NCBI GenBank assembly: GCA_025463515.1 | Contig: JAODAQ010000029.1 | Span: forward strand, 1 to 64,000 | Direction of reading: 5' to 3' | Source: Rhodoglobus sp. | GTDB lineage: Bacteria > Actinomycetota > Actinomycetes > Actinomycetales > Microbacteriaceae | Length of the DNA: 64,000 bases | Shown: piece after piece, positions 1-8,218 of the stretch | How positions within the stretch are numbered: position 1 is the first letter of the stretch | Layout of the letters: each line of letters begins with the position of its first letter | Notes under the pieces: generated by a model | Told to the model about the DNA's origin: nothing | Database searches by the model: none | The model's input: only the letters and a program-made list of their open reading frames with translations | Program-made: the position numbers and the translations under genes

Positions 1-1
1 G

Positions 2-577
2 GACGACCAATGGCTGGTAGTCGGGCTCGGTAACCCCGGGCCCGGCTACGCCGGCAATCGCCACAACGTGGGCCAGATGGCCCTCGCCGAACTCGCGGAC
101 CGGGCATCCGCGACGTTCAAGAACCACCGGGCCGGTGCCTCCGTCGCGACGGGGCTCTCGCAGGGGCTGCCGCTCGTGCTGGCCAAGCCCCACAGTTTCA
201 TGAACCTCTCGGGCGGGCCCGTCGCGGCGCTGCTCAAGTTCTACAAGATTCCCGCGGAGAAGCTCATCGTGCTGCACGACGAGCTCGACATCCCGTTCGA
301 CACCGTGCGCCTCAAGTTCGGCGGCGGGCACGGCGGGCACAACGGCATCCGCGACATCGCTGCCGCGATCGGCACTCCGGACTTCACCCGCGTGCGCATC
401 GGCATCGGCCGCCCGCCCGGCCGCCAGCCCGCGGCGGACTTCGTGCTGCGCGACTTCAGCGCCGACGAGCGCGCGGTGCTTCCGAACCTGCTTGTCGACG
501 CCGCGGACGCCACGGAGCTGATCGCGCGCGAGGGCCTTGCCGCCGCGCAGCTGAAGTACCACACCTCCGCTGGTTGA
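2..577 (+). CDS. pth: Peptidyl-tRNA hydrolase (5' end outside window)
   Basis: Pth frees tRNA from peptidyl-tRNA dropped by ribosomes. The reading frame is open from base 2, so only the first few residues are missing. The N-terminal strand reads VVGLGNPGPGYAGNRHNVG, which contains the catalytic His of the NRHNVG motif. The PHSFMNLSG and HDELDIPF motifs and the glycine-rich GGHGGHNGIRD loop follow, and the visible length fits the family. The stop codon TGA (575-577) lies inside a dispersed repeat that starts at 572, so the last residues and the stop come from repeat DNA. The identity is firm. Confidence 0.95.
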   Translation, partial: DDQWLVVGLGNPGPGYAGNRHNVGQMALAELADRASATFKNHRAGASVATGLSQGLPLVLAKPHSFMNLSGGPVAALLKFYKIPAEKLIVLHDELDIPFDTVRLKFGGGHGGHNGIRDIAAAIGTPDFTRVRIGIGRPPGRQPAADFVLRDFSADERAVLPNLLVDAADATELIAREGLAAAQLKYHTSAG

Positions 578-606
578 GTAGGCCGCCCGCGGCCGTATCG
601 AAACTC
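572..606. repeat. Dispersed GGTTGAGTAG...TATCGAAAC repeat, copy 1
   Basis: This is an imperfect palindrome that starts GGTTGAGTAG and ends TATCGAAACTC, with a GC-rich centre. It supplies the pth stop codon. Two further copies follow within 100 bases. Confidence 0.75.
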
Positions 607-610
607 GTTG

Positions 611-644
611 GGTTGAGTAGGCCCCCTAGGGCCGATTCGAAACC
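611..644. repeat. Dispersed GGTTGAGTAG...TTCGAAACC repeat, copy 2
   Basis: Same unit and same orientation as copy 1: GGTTGAGTAG, then GCCCCCTAGGGC, then a TTCGAAACC end. It can fold as a hairpin and may act in transcript termination behind pth. Confidence 0.75.
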
Positions 645-661
645 TCACCATCCCACACCCC

Positions 662-697
662 GGTTTCGACGCGCGCGCCAGAGCGCCCTGCTCAACC
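662..697. repeat. Dispersed repeat, copy 3, inverted
   Basis: GGTTTCGACG...CTGCTCAACC is the reverse complement of the unit seen at 572 and 611. The rest of 578-780 holds nothing else recognisable apart from the promoter region expected for the downstream importer. Confidence 0.7.
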
Positions 698-780
698 CGC
701 GGCGCTCGCTCCCAAGAACGCGTCTGCAAGGGGCAAGACCTTCTCAGCGTCCACGGCGATAGTGGAACAGGTGCGATGCG

Positions 781-1743
781 GTGACGGTCGCAAGAGCGAG
801 ACGGATTATCTGGATGCAAAACAACCCAAGTGCGCAGGCGGCCACCGGCCTCACGCGACCGCCCAGGGCGCGAGCCCGTCGCGGCTCGAGGTACTGGCCG
901 TTCATCGTGCCCGCCGTGGTGTTCTACGTCTTCGTGGTGCTCGTGCCGGGCATCCAGGGCGCGGGTTTCTCGTTCACCGACTGGGACGGCCTGAACCCCT
1001 CCTTCTCCTTCGTCGGCATCGACAACTACATCCGCCTCGCGGGGGACCCCCAGGCCGTCCGCGCCGTGCTCAACACCCTCGGCCTGGCGCTCGTTGCGAC
1101 GGTGCTCGAGAACCTCATCGGCCTCCTGCTCGCCCTCGCGCTCAACGGGCGGCTCAAGAGCCGCCACATCCTGCGCGTCGTGTTCTTCGCCCCGGTCGTG
1201 ATCCTGACGATCGTGATCGCGTTCCTCTGGCAGTACATCTACACCCCGGACGGCCCGCTCAACTCGGTGCTGCGGGGGATCGGCCTGGACGGACTCGCCC
1301 AGAACTGGCTCGGCGACCCGAAGATCGCTCTGTGGTCGATTGCCGCGATCGTGATCTGGCAGTTCTCCGGATACTCGATGATCATCTTCCTCGCCGGGCT
1401 CCAGTCCGTTCCGGTCGAGCAGCTCGAGGCCGCATCGCTCGACGGAGCCGGGCCCTTCGCACGGTTCTGGCACGTCGTGCGGCCGCTGCTCGCGCCGGCG
1501 ATCACGGTCAACCTCATGCTCTCCCTCATCCGCGGGTTCATGGTCTTCGACCAGATCTGGGTGACCACCCAGGGCGGCCCCGCCCAGTCCACCGACTCGC
1601 TGTCGACACTCGTCTACCGCAACGCCTTCCAGTACGGCGAGCTGGGCTACAGCGCGGCGATCGCCGTCGTCCTCACGGTGTTCGTCGCCGTCTTCGGAAT
1701 CGTGCAGTACCGCTACGTGCTGCGATCAGGAGTGGCCAAATGA
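781..1743 (+). CDS. ABC sugar importer permease, first subunit (MalF/UgpA type)
   Basis: Inner-membrane permease of a carbohydrate importer (CUT1 type). It has about six hydrophobic segments, the first near residues 40-60 (the YWPFIVPAVVFYVFVVLVPG region). The EAA loop that contacts the ATPase is seen as EQLEAASLDGAGPFARFWHVV. The GTG at 781 gives 320 residues; an ATG at 814 (MQNNPSA) behind a purine-rich stretch is an equally good start. The stop overlaps the ATG of the next permease (ATGA), so the two are translationally coupled. No ATPase gene lies nearby, so a shared MsiK-like ATPase elsewhere is likely, as is usual in actinobacteria. Confidence 0.9.
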   Translation: MTVARARRIIWMQNNPSAQAATGLTRPPRARARRGSRYWPFIVPAVVFYVFVVLVPGIQGAGFSFTDWDGLNPSFSFVGIDNYIRLAGDPQAVRAVLNTLGLALVATVLENLIGLLLALALNGRLKSRHILRVVFFAPVVILTIVIAFLWQYIYTPDGPLNSVLRGIGLDGLAQNWLGDPKIALWSIAAIVIWQFSGYSMIIFLAGLQSVPVEQLEAASLDGAGPFARFWHVVRPLLAPAITVNLMLSLIRGFMVFDQIWVTTQGGPAQSTDSLSTLVYRNAFQYGELGYSAAIAVVLTVFVAVFGIVQYRYVLRSGVAK

Positions 1744-2561
1744 ACCGCTACACCGCCCGCACGGGAACCCTGGAAGGTGTGATGATCCTCGTCGGGATCC
1801 TCTTCCTGTTCCCGATCTACATTCTGGTGAACCTCTCAGTGCGGCCGCTCGACGACCTGTCGTCGCCGCTGGCGCCGACCACGAACCCGACCTTCGACAA
1901 CTTCGTGAACGCCTGGAACCAGGCAGGCCTCGGCGGCGCGCTCATCAACAGCGCGATCATCACCGTGGTCAGCGTGGCGCTCATCGTGCTGCTCTCGTCC
2001 TCGGCGGCCTACGCCCTCGCCAGGGCGACCGCGCGCTGGTCGACGATCTCGTTCTACGGCTTCATGATCGGCCTGCTGATCCCGTTCCAGCTCGGCCTCA
2101 TCCCGCTCTACAAGACGATGAGCCAGCTCGGCCTGCTGGGCAGCCTGCTGCCGCTCATCATCATCTACGTCGGCCTGCGCCTGCCGTTCTCGATCTTCCT
2201 GTTCGTGCAGTTCCTGCGGCAGATCCCCCTCGACTACGAGGAGGCCGCGTCGCTCGACGGCGCCAGTACCTTCCAGACTTTTCACCGGGTCGTGCTTCCG
2301 CTCGTGCGGCCGGTGACGGGCACCGTGATCATCCTCAACGGACTGTTCACCTGGAACGACTTCCTCACCCCGCTGCTCTACCTCAGCGGCAGCGGGAACC
2401 AGACCATACCGGTCGCCATCTACACCTTCGTCGGCGAGTACGCCACACAATGGCAGCTCGTTTTCGCGGCGCTGATCATCGGCGCCCTGCCGGTGCTCAT
2501 CGCGTTCTTCTTCATCCAGAAGTCGCTCATCCAGGGCCTCGCCAGCGGGGTCAAGGGTTAG
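1740..2561 (+). CDS. ABC sugar importer permease, second subunit (MalG/UgpE type)
   Basis: This 273-residue membrane protein is the partner of the upstream permease. It starts at the ATG that overlaps the upstream stop. The first membrane segment lies near residues 10-32, and the EAA loop reads DYEEAASLDGASTFQTF. It has the family length and ends 55 bases before the binding-protein gene, in the standard permease-permease-lipoprotein layout. The substrate cannot be read from the permease itself. The downstream catabolic genes suggest a small sugar or polyol. Confidence 0.9.
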   Translation: MNRYTARTGTLEGVMILVGILFLFPIYILVNLSVRPLDDLSSPLAPTTNPTFDNFVNAWNQAGLGGALINSAIITVVSVALIVLLSSSAAYALARATARWSTISFYGFMIGLLIPFQLGLIPLYKTMSQLGLLGSLLPLIIIYVGLRLPFSIFLFVQFLRQIPLDYEEAASLDGASTFQTFHRVVLPLVRPVTGTVIILNGLFTWNDFLTPLLYLSGSGNQTIPVAIYTFVGEYATQWQLVFAALIIGALPVLIAFFFIQKSLIQGLASGVKG

Positions 2562-2616
2562 CGCGGTGCCGGCACCCGGCCGTCGCCACAGCAAGCACAC
2601 TCGAAAGGAAAACACA

Positions 2617-3903
2617 GTGCGAATCACATCCACGCTGTTCAAGGGCGCCGTCGCCGTTGTCGCGGCGACGCTCATGCTCTCCGCATGCAGCACGGCGCCC
2701 ACTGGTGGCGACACGGGAAGCAGCGGTGACAGCAAGGTCCTCCAGATCTTCTGGAAGGGCTCCGAGAAGCCCGGCATTGACGCCGTCGTCGCCGAGTACA
2801 AGAAGGACAACCCCGACCTGCAGGTCATCGTGACCACTGCGGACACCTCGCAGTACCAGGCGACGCTGCGCACGCAGTTGAGCGCCGGCACGGCCGCCGA
2901 CGTCATCTTCATGTGGCCGGCCAACGGCAACCCCGCGGCGCTCCGGCAGATCGTTCCCGGCGGCTTCGTCGAGGACCTCTCCGACCACTCCTGGGTGAAG
3001 GACTACCCGCCGGCCATCGCCGACCTGACGTCGCTCGACGGCAAGACGTACCTCATGGCCCCGGCCGTGACGTCCTTCGGCCCGTGGTACAACGACACCG
3101 CCCTCACCGAGGCGGGGCTGACCGCGCCGAAGTCGTGGAGCGACATCCTGCCGTTCTGCGCAGCTGCGCAGGCACAGGGCAAGGTCGCCTACGGACTGGG
3201 AGCGGCGAACCTCGACGTCACCCAGAACGTGCTCTACGGCCTCGTCCCCGACCTGGTCTACGGTGCGGACTCGAAGTTCGACGACAAGCTGGCCTCCGGC
3301 GACACCACCTTCGCGACCAACGACGGCTGGAAGACCGCCATGGACGAGTACCAGGAGATGTACAAGGCCGGATGCTTCAACGACGACCCGACCGGAACCA
3401 CCCAGGACGACCAGAACAAGCTGGTCGCGGCGGGCGGGGCATTCGGGATGTTCGGCATCGGCTTCCAGCTGGCCGCCCTGCGCGGCTACGCGCCCGACAA
3501 GCAGTTCACGCTCTACCCGATCTCGGGTGACGACGACTCCGACACGAACCTCATGGCCGTGTCGAACGCCGGCGGTGCCGCGGTGAACGCCAAGGCGGCG
3601 AACAAGAAGCTCGCCCTCGAGTTCGTGGACTACCTGGCCGAGCCCGCCCACCTGCAGATCTACAACGACGCCCTCGCGGGCACTGTTCCGTCGATCCCCA
3701 CGGGCGTCGAGTCGACCGACCCGAACCTCGTGACCATCTCGAAGTACCTCGCCGACGACCAGACCGTGCACTTCCTCAACCAGTTCTGGCCGAACGCCAG
3801 GACGGAGCAGGCGATGTACGCGGGCGTGCAGGGCATCCTGACGGACACCCAGAGCCCCGACGACGTCCTCAAGGCGATGGACGAGGCGTACAAGCAGAAG
3901 TAG
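2617..3903 (+). CDS. ABC sugar importer substrate-binding lipoprotein
   Basis: Extracellular family-1 solute-binding protein. The GTG at 2617 sits behind GAAAGGA and gives a 428-residue product. It has a short signal peptide and a lipobox LMLSAC, with the lipidated Cys at about residue 24. A Ser/Gly-rich linker follows, then the mature domain with motifs such as TAADVIFMWPANG and GGAAVNAKAANKK. An in-frame ATG further upstream would place an unneeded arginine-rich stretch before the signal, so it was not used. It captures ligand for the two upstream permeases and ends just before a strong terminator. Confidence 0.9.
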   Translation: MRITSTLFKGAVAVVAATLMLSACSTAPTGGDTGSSGDSKVLQIFWKGSEKPGIDAVVAEYKKDNPDLQVIVTTADTSQYQATLRTQLSAGTAADVIFMWPANGNPAALRQIVPGGFVEDLSDHSWVKDYPPAIADLTSLDGKTYLMAPAVTSFGPWYNDTALTEAGLTAPKSWSDILPFCAAAQAQGKVAYGLGAANLDVTQNVLYGLVPDLVYGADSKFDDKLASGDTTFATNDGWKTAMDEYQEMYKAGCFNDDPTGTTQDDQNKLVAAGGAFGMFGIGFQLAALRGYAPDKQFTLYPISGDDDSDTNLMAVSNAGGAAVNAKAANKKLALEFVDYLAEPAHLQIYNDALAGTVPSIPTGVESTDPNLVTISKYLADDQTVHFLNQFWPNARTEQAMYAGVQGILTDTQSPDDVLKAMDEAYKQK

Positions 3904-3915
3904 GAACCACAACAG

Positions 3916-3957
3916 GCGAACTGGCGGGCCGGGCCGAAGCCCGGCCCGCCAGTTCGC
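3916..3957 (+). terminator. Strong hairpin terminator after the importer operon
   Basis: A perfect 19-bp stem (3916-3934 with 3939-3957) closes on a CGAA tetraloop. It lies 13 bases behind the binding-protein stop codon and separates the importer transcript from the LacI-type gene. There is no clear T-tract, as is common in high-GC actinobacteria. Confidence 0.85.
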
Positions 3958-4018
3958 ATGAGCGCTGTCACTGGCCCACAATGGTCGGTGACATGACAAC
4001 GGCTCAGAGAGGACCCCG

Positions 4019-5011
4019 ATGACCGCCGATCCGCAGGACGAGGGGTCCCCGGCGCCTCGCAAGCGGGTCACGAGCGCGGATGTCGCGAGAGTCTCGGGCG
4101 TCTCCAGGGCGACCGTGAGCTACGTGCTCAACAACGCGCCCGGCCGGGTGATCTCCGAGTCGACCCGGGAGCTCGTGCTCTCGACCGCCCAGCGCCTCGG
4201 CCACGTGCCGTACGCGCCGGCCCGCACGCTGCGCCTCGGCAAGAGCAATATCGTGCTCGCCCTGGTCCGTGACTTCGCCTTCGGGTTCGTCTCCCATCGC
4301 GTTCTGCGCGAGCTCGATACGGCGCTCGCGGCGCGCGGGTTCGTGGTGCTCGCCCACCGCTTCGACGAGTCGCTGCGACCGCTCTCCGACCTCTGGGGGC
4401 TGATCTCGCCCAACGTGGTGGTCGCGATGGGCGGTCTCACAGTGCCCGAGCAGGCGATCATCGAGGACAGCCACGCGAAGTTCGTCCGCTCCCACGGCAT
4501 CGTGCCGCAGGACCGCGCCGGCGAGATGCAGGTCGAGTACCTCTACTCGCGCGGGCACCGGGTGCTGGGCTACGCGATGGCCGACTCGCCCGCCGTGCAG
4601 CTCGTCGCGGAGGAGCGCCTCGCGGGTGCCCGCCGCGCGTGCGCCCGCCTGGGCATTCCGGATCCCATCGTGGAGACCGTGAGCGTCGACAACCCCGTCA
4701 CAGTCTTCCCCGCGCTCGACCGCTGGGCCGCCGCAGAGCCCAAGGTCACGGCCGTGTGCGCCCACAACGACGAGGTCGCGATCATGGTCTGCACGGGCCT
4801 CGCCTCGCGGGGCCTGGTGCCCGGCAAGGACCTCGCGGTGATCGGCATCGACAACATCCCGATGGCGCGCATCGCCCTCACGACTATCGAGATGGATGTC
4901 GAGGCCTACTCGAAGGCGGTGATCGCCGCCGTGCTCGCGGCCATCGACGACAAGCCCCAGCCCGATCCCGCCGGGGACTACCTGCACCTGATCGTCCGCG
5001 ACAGCGCCTAG
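4019..5011 (+). CDS. LacI-family transcriptional regulator
   Basis: This 330-residue regulator has an N-terminal helix-turn-helix (about residues 18-38, TSADVARVSGVSRATVSYVL), a hinge helix and a periplasmic-binding-protein-like effector domain ending with GIDNIPMARIALTTI. The start ATG follows AGAGAGGA. It sits between the sugar importer and a catabolic operon. Two TTACACGTGTAA palindromes lie just behind it, and that core is typical for LacI-family repressors. It therefore probably controls the downstream AraC/kinase operon. The ligand is unknown; a C4 sugar or its phosphate is inferred from the neighbours. Confidence 0.9.
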   Translation: MTADPQDEGSPAPRKRVTSADVARVSGVSRATVSYVLNNAPGRVISESTRELVLSTAQRLGHVPYAPARTLRLGKSNIVLALVRDFAFGFVSHRVLRELDTALAARGFVVLAHRFDESLRPLSDLWGLISPNVVVAMGGLTVPEQAIIEDSHAKFVRSHGIVPQDRAGEMQVEYLYSRGHRVLGYAMADSPAVQLVAEERLAGARRACARLGIPDPIVETVSVDNPVTVFPALDRWAAAEPKVTAVCAHNDEVAIMVCTGLASRGLVPGKDLAVIGIDNIPMARIALTTIEMDVEAYSKAVIAAVLAAIDDKPQPDPAGDYLHLIVRDSA

Positions 5012-5050
5012 CCGAAGCGCCAGCGGGCCGGTCTGCGCTCCCTCTTGCGT

Positions 5051-5101
5051 CAATCGGTTACACGTGTAAACTCGCTCACAAGTTACACGTGTAACCGATT
5101 G
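5051..5101 (+). promoter_or_regulatory. Twin LacI-type operators in a large inverted repeat
   Basis: Two copies of the perfect palindrome TTACACGTGTAA lie at 5058-5069 and 5083-5094, 25 bases centre to centre. Each is embedded in a longer arm, so 5051-5069 is the exact reverse complement of 5083-5101. The pair lies between the LacI-type gene and the AraC-type gene, upstream of the catabolic operon. The LacI-type protein is the obvious candidate binder. Confidence 0.8.
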
Positions 5102-5125
5102 GCCGTTTACGAGGAGGTAAACACC

Positions 5126-5152
5126 TTGTCGCAGTCCGGAATGAGCTCATGA
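5126..5152 (+). CDS. Possible eight-codon leader ORF coupled to the AraC-type gene
   Basis: The best ribosome-binding site in this gap, GAGGAGG at 5111-5117, is correctly spaced for a TTG at 5126 but too far (about 30 bases) from the ATG of the AraC-type gene. The TTG opens a frame of eight codons (LSQSGMSS) whose TGA overlaps that ATG (ATGA at 5149-5152). It may load ribosomes for the regulator gene by translational coupling. This is inference only. Confidence 0.35.
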   Translation: MSQSGMSS

Positions 5153-6030
5153 GCGCCGTGGAGGCTCTCGACAGCCGAACGCACCGACGCAGTTACGACA
5201 GGCTTCAAGTCGCCCGGGTGTTCGTCTCCCGGTGGGAATTGCAGCGACCAGACCACGTCGAGATGGCCTCGTGGCCGTATCTCGCCATCTCCACCCTCAC
5301 GGGCAGCGCGACGGTGGTCCACGGCGAGCGGACGCTCCAGCTCGCCGAGGGCGACGTCTGCGTGATCCGCAACGACGCAGCGCTGCGGGTGGCGAGCGAG
5401 CCCGGCTCCGACCTGCTCGTGATGCGCATCCCCGAAGGATCGGTCGGTCCGCACAGCCAGGTGCTCGCGGCAGCCGACGGATACATCTGGGCGACCCGCA
5501 ACGGCACCGCCAGCCTGGTCGCCCACCTCCTCCAGGGGCTGGCCGCCCAGTTCGACGACTACGTGCCCGGCAACCCCGGCCGTCTCGCCGAGCACATCGT
5601 CGGACTCCTCGTGCTCATGTGCGCCGACGCGCGGCTCACCGACACGACCAGCCACGGCGCGCTGCTCGTGAAGGCCAAGGAGTACATCGAGGCCCACCTC
5701 GGCGAGATCGACCTGAGCCCCGACCGCATCGCCGCCTCGCAGAACGTCTCCACCCGCACGCTGCACCGCCTGTTCGAGAGCGAGGGCTTCACGATCGGCG
5801 GCTGGATCCGCTCGCGCCGCCTCGAGCACTGCCGGCTCGACCTCGTCGACCGCAACGCGGACGCCGGCTCGGTGAGCGGCATCGGCGCCCGGTGGGGCCT
5901 CTGGGATGCAGCCCACTTCAGCCGCCTGTTCAAGACGGCCTACGGGCTCTCCCCGCGCGCCTACCGGGTCACCCACACCTCGCACGCCTGCGGAGAGGAC
6001 TGCGCGACGATGGGGGCGCTCGTCCGATGA
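5149..6030 (+). CDS. AraC-family transcriptional regulator
   Basis: This 293-residue protein has an N-terminal cupin-like sensing region (about residues 30-170) and a C-terminal double helix-turn-helix. The first helix-turn-helix contains PDRIAASQNVSTRTLHRLF, and the second ends with AHFSRLFKTAYGLSPRAYR. It is the first gene of a run of overlapping genes for tetrose/triose-type sugar metabolism and probably activates them. The stop overlaps the start of the kinase gene (ATGA). Translation may be coupled to a short leader frame ahead of it. Confidence 0.88.
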   Translation: MSAVEALDSRTHRRSYDRLQVARVFVSRWELQRPDHVEMASWPYLAISTLTGSATVVHGERTLQLAEGDVCVIRNDAALRVASEPGSDLLVMRIPEGSVGPHSQVLAAADGYIWATRNGTASLVAHLLQGLAAQFDDYVPGNPGRLAEHIVGLLVLMCADARLTDTTSHGALLVKAKEYIEAHLGEIDLSPDRIAASQNVSTRTLHRLFESEGFTIGGWIRSRRLEHCRLDLVDRNADAGSVSGIGARWGLWDAAHFSRLFKTAYGLSPRAYRVTHTSHACGEDCATMGALVR

Positions 6031-7751
6031 CGCGGCTGTTCAATGATCCGACGGTCTTCGCCGACGAGATGATCGAGGGCTTCGTCGCGGCGAGCTCGCG
6101 CTGGGTGCGGCCCGTCTCGGGAGGCGTGGTGCGTCGCTCTCCCGCTCCCGAGGGCTCCGTCGCCGTGGTCATCGGCGGCGGATCCGGCCACTATCCGGCG
6201 TTCGCCGGCCTGGTGGGCGACGGCCTCGCGCACGGTGCGGCGATGGGAAACCTGTTCGCCTCGCCGTCCGCGCAGCAGGTGCACGCCGTCGCGGCCGCTA
6301 CCGAGCGCGGCGGAGGGGTCCTGCTCACCTACGGCAACTACGCGGGCGACGTGCTGAACTTCGACCAGGCGCAGGAGCGCCTGCGGGCGGAGGGCATCGC
6401 CTGCGAGACCGTGACCGTCACCGACGACATCTCGAGCGCCCCCGCCGGCGATCGCGCACGGCGCCGTGGCATCGCCGGAGACCTCGCCGTGTTCAAGGCG
6501 GCCTCTGCCGCTGCGGACGCGGGCTACGACCTCGCCGGGGTGGCCCGCGTCGCGAGGGCGGCCAACGAGCGCACGAGGTCGTTCGGCGTCGCCTTCAGCG
6601 GATGCACGCTGCCCGGCGCCGACGAGCCGCTCTTCACGGTCCCGGAGGGGCGCATGGCGATCGGCCTCGGTATCCACGGCGAGCCGGGCATCGGCGAGGC
6701 CGACCTCCCCTCCGCCGACGAGCTCGCGCTCCTCTTCGTGGATGCCCTCCTCGGCGAGATGCCCGACGGCATTGCGGCGGAGGGCTCGCGCGCCGCGGTG
6801 ATCCTCAACGGACTGGGCTCCGTGAAGTACGAGGAGCTCTTCGTCGTCTACCGGCGGGTGGCGCTGCTGCTCGCCGAGCGCGGCGTGACGATCGTCGAGC
6901 CGGAGGTCGGAGAGCTCTGCACGAGCTTCGACATGGCCGGCGCCTCGCTCACGCTGTTCTGGCTCGATGACGAGCTCGAGCGCCTGTGGCGCGCCCCCGC
7001 CGATGCGCCAGGGTACTCGAAGCGCCATCACGACATCGTCGGTCTCGCGGATGACGCGCCCGCCGACCTCGAGGCGGGCATCCCGCTCGCTACTCCGGCC
7101 TCTCTTGAGGCGGCAGCCACCGCCGGGCGCGCGATCGAGGCGATCGCCGCCGTGATCGAGGAGCACGCCGAGGAGCTCGGGCGCATCGACGCGGTCGCGG
7201 GCGACGGCGACCACGGCATCGGAATGCGGCGCGGCGCCAGCTCGGCGAATCGGGAAGCCGCAGCAGTGCTCGCGCGCGGGGCAGGGCTGGGCACCGCCCT
7301 CGAGCGCGCGGGCGATGCCTGGGCGGCACGGGCGGGCGGCACGTCGGGAGCGCTCTGGGGCGTCATCCTCCGCACCGCCGGCTCCGCTCTCGGCGACGCG
7401 GACCGCCCCACCGCGGGCGCGGTCGCCGCGGCGGTGACCGCGGCGTCGGACGCCGTTCGGGCATTCGGGAAGGCCGAGCTCGGGGACAAGACCATGGTCG
7501 ACGTGCTCGTGCCCTTCGCGGAGTCGCTCGCGGCTCGCGCTGCCGACGGGCCGCTCGCGGCCGCGTGGGCGGGAGCGGCCGCCGACGCCCGCGTTGCCGC
7601 CGCGGCGACTGCCGACCTGCTGCCCCGGATCGGCCGGGCCAGGCCGCACGCCGAGAAGAGCCTCGGGACGCCGGATGCCGGCGCGGTATCACTCGCACTG
7701 ATCGTCACCGCGGTGGCCGAGGTGCTCGACCAGGAAGGAAGCGGCGCATGA
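6027..7751 (+). CDS. DhaK-DhaL fusion kinase (dihydroxyacetone / erythrulose kinase)
   Basis: ATP-dependent ketose kinase of 574 residues. The DhaK half (about 1-330) shows [21 protein letters not shown] and the GLGIHGEPG motif, whose His holds the keto substrate covalently as a hemiaminal. The DhaL half (about 370-574) shows GDGDHGIGM and ELGDKTMVD, the aspartates that bind Mg-ATP. Dihydroxyacetone is the textbook substrate. Single-chain DhaK-DhaL enzymes next to RpiB-like and TIM-like isomerases phosphorylate erythruloses in tetritol pathways, and that context is present here. The start ATG overlaps the upstream stop. Confidence 0.92.
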   Translation: MTRLFNDPTVFADEMIEGFVAASSRWVRPVSGGVVRRSPAPEGSVAVVIGGGSGHYPAFAGLVGDGLAHGAAMGNLFASPSAQQVHAVAAATERGGGVLLTYGNYAGDVLNFDQAQERLRAEGIACETVTVTDDISSAPAGDRARRRGIAGDLAVFKAASAAADAGYDLAGVARVARAANERTRSFGVAFSGCTLPGADEPLFTVPEGRMAIGLGIHGEPGIGEADLPSADELALLFVDALLGEMPDGIAAEGSRAAVILNGLGSVKYEELFVVYRRVALLLAERGVTIVEPEVGELCTSFDMAGASLTLFWLDDELERLWRAPADAPGYSKRHHDIVGLADDAPADLEAGIPLATPASLEAAATAGRAIEAIAAVIEEHAEELGRIDAVAGDGDHGIGMRRGASSANREAAAVLARGAGLGTALERAGDAWAARAGGTSGALWGVILRTAGSALGDADRPTAGAVAAAVTAASDAVRAFGKAELGDKTMVDVLVPFAESLAARAADGPLAAAWAGAAADARVAAAATADLLPRIGRARPHAEKSLGTPDAGAVSLALIVTAVAEVLDQEGSGA

Positions 7752-8218
7752 CCGAGAAACTGCGCATCGTCGTCGGAAGTGACGACGCCGGGTACGACTA
7801 CAAGGAGATCCTCAAGCGGGACCTCGAAGCCAGCGACCTGGTCGAGTCGGTCGTGGACGTCGGCGTCGACGCGGACGGCCACACGCCGTACCCGCGGGTC
7901 GCGATCAGCGCTGCCGAGCTCGTCGCGGCAGGGGAGGCCGACCGCGCGCTGCTCGTCTGCGGCACAGGGCTCGGGGTGGCCATCTCCGCGAACAAGGTGC
8001 CGGGCATCCGGGCAGTGACGGCCCACGACAGCTACTCGGTCGAGCGCTCGGTGCTGAGCAACAACGCGCAGGTGCTCACGTTCGGCCAGCGCGTGGTCGG
8101 CATCGAGCTCGCGAGGCGCCTGGCCCGCGAGTGGCTCACCTACCGCTTCGACGAGTCGAGTGCGAGCGCCGAGAAGGTCGCGGTCCTCGACCAGTACGAG
8201 GCGACGGGGAGTTGCTGA
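7748..8218 (+). CDS. RpiB/LacAB-family sugar-phosphate isomerase
   Basis: This 156-residue aldose-ketose isomerase of the RpiB fold starts at an ATG overlapping the kinase stop. It has the N-terminal [13 protein letters not shown] strand-loop and the anion-binding [13 protein letters not shown] loop. It also has [14 protein letters not shown] near the C-terminus. Ribose 5-phosphate isomerase B is the general family name. With a tetrulose-type kinase and a TIM-like isomerase alongside, a role converting D-erythrulose 4-phosphate to D-erythrose 4-phosphate (EryI/DerI type) is inferred. Confidence 0.88.
   Translation: MTEKLRIVVGSDDAGYDYKEILKRDLEASDLVESVVDVGVDADGHTPYPRVAISAAELVAAGEADRALLVCGTGLGVAISANKVPGIRAVTAHDSYSVERSVLSNNAQVLTFGQRVVGIELARRLAREWLTYRFDESSASAEKVAVLDQYEATGSC

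Noticed and set aside
572-697. Possible CRISPR array from three nearby repeats
   Set aside because: The units differ in sequence, one is inverted, and the spacing is short and irregular. They belong to a dispersed intergenic repeat family.
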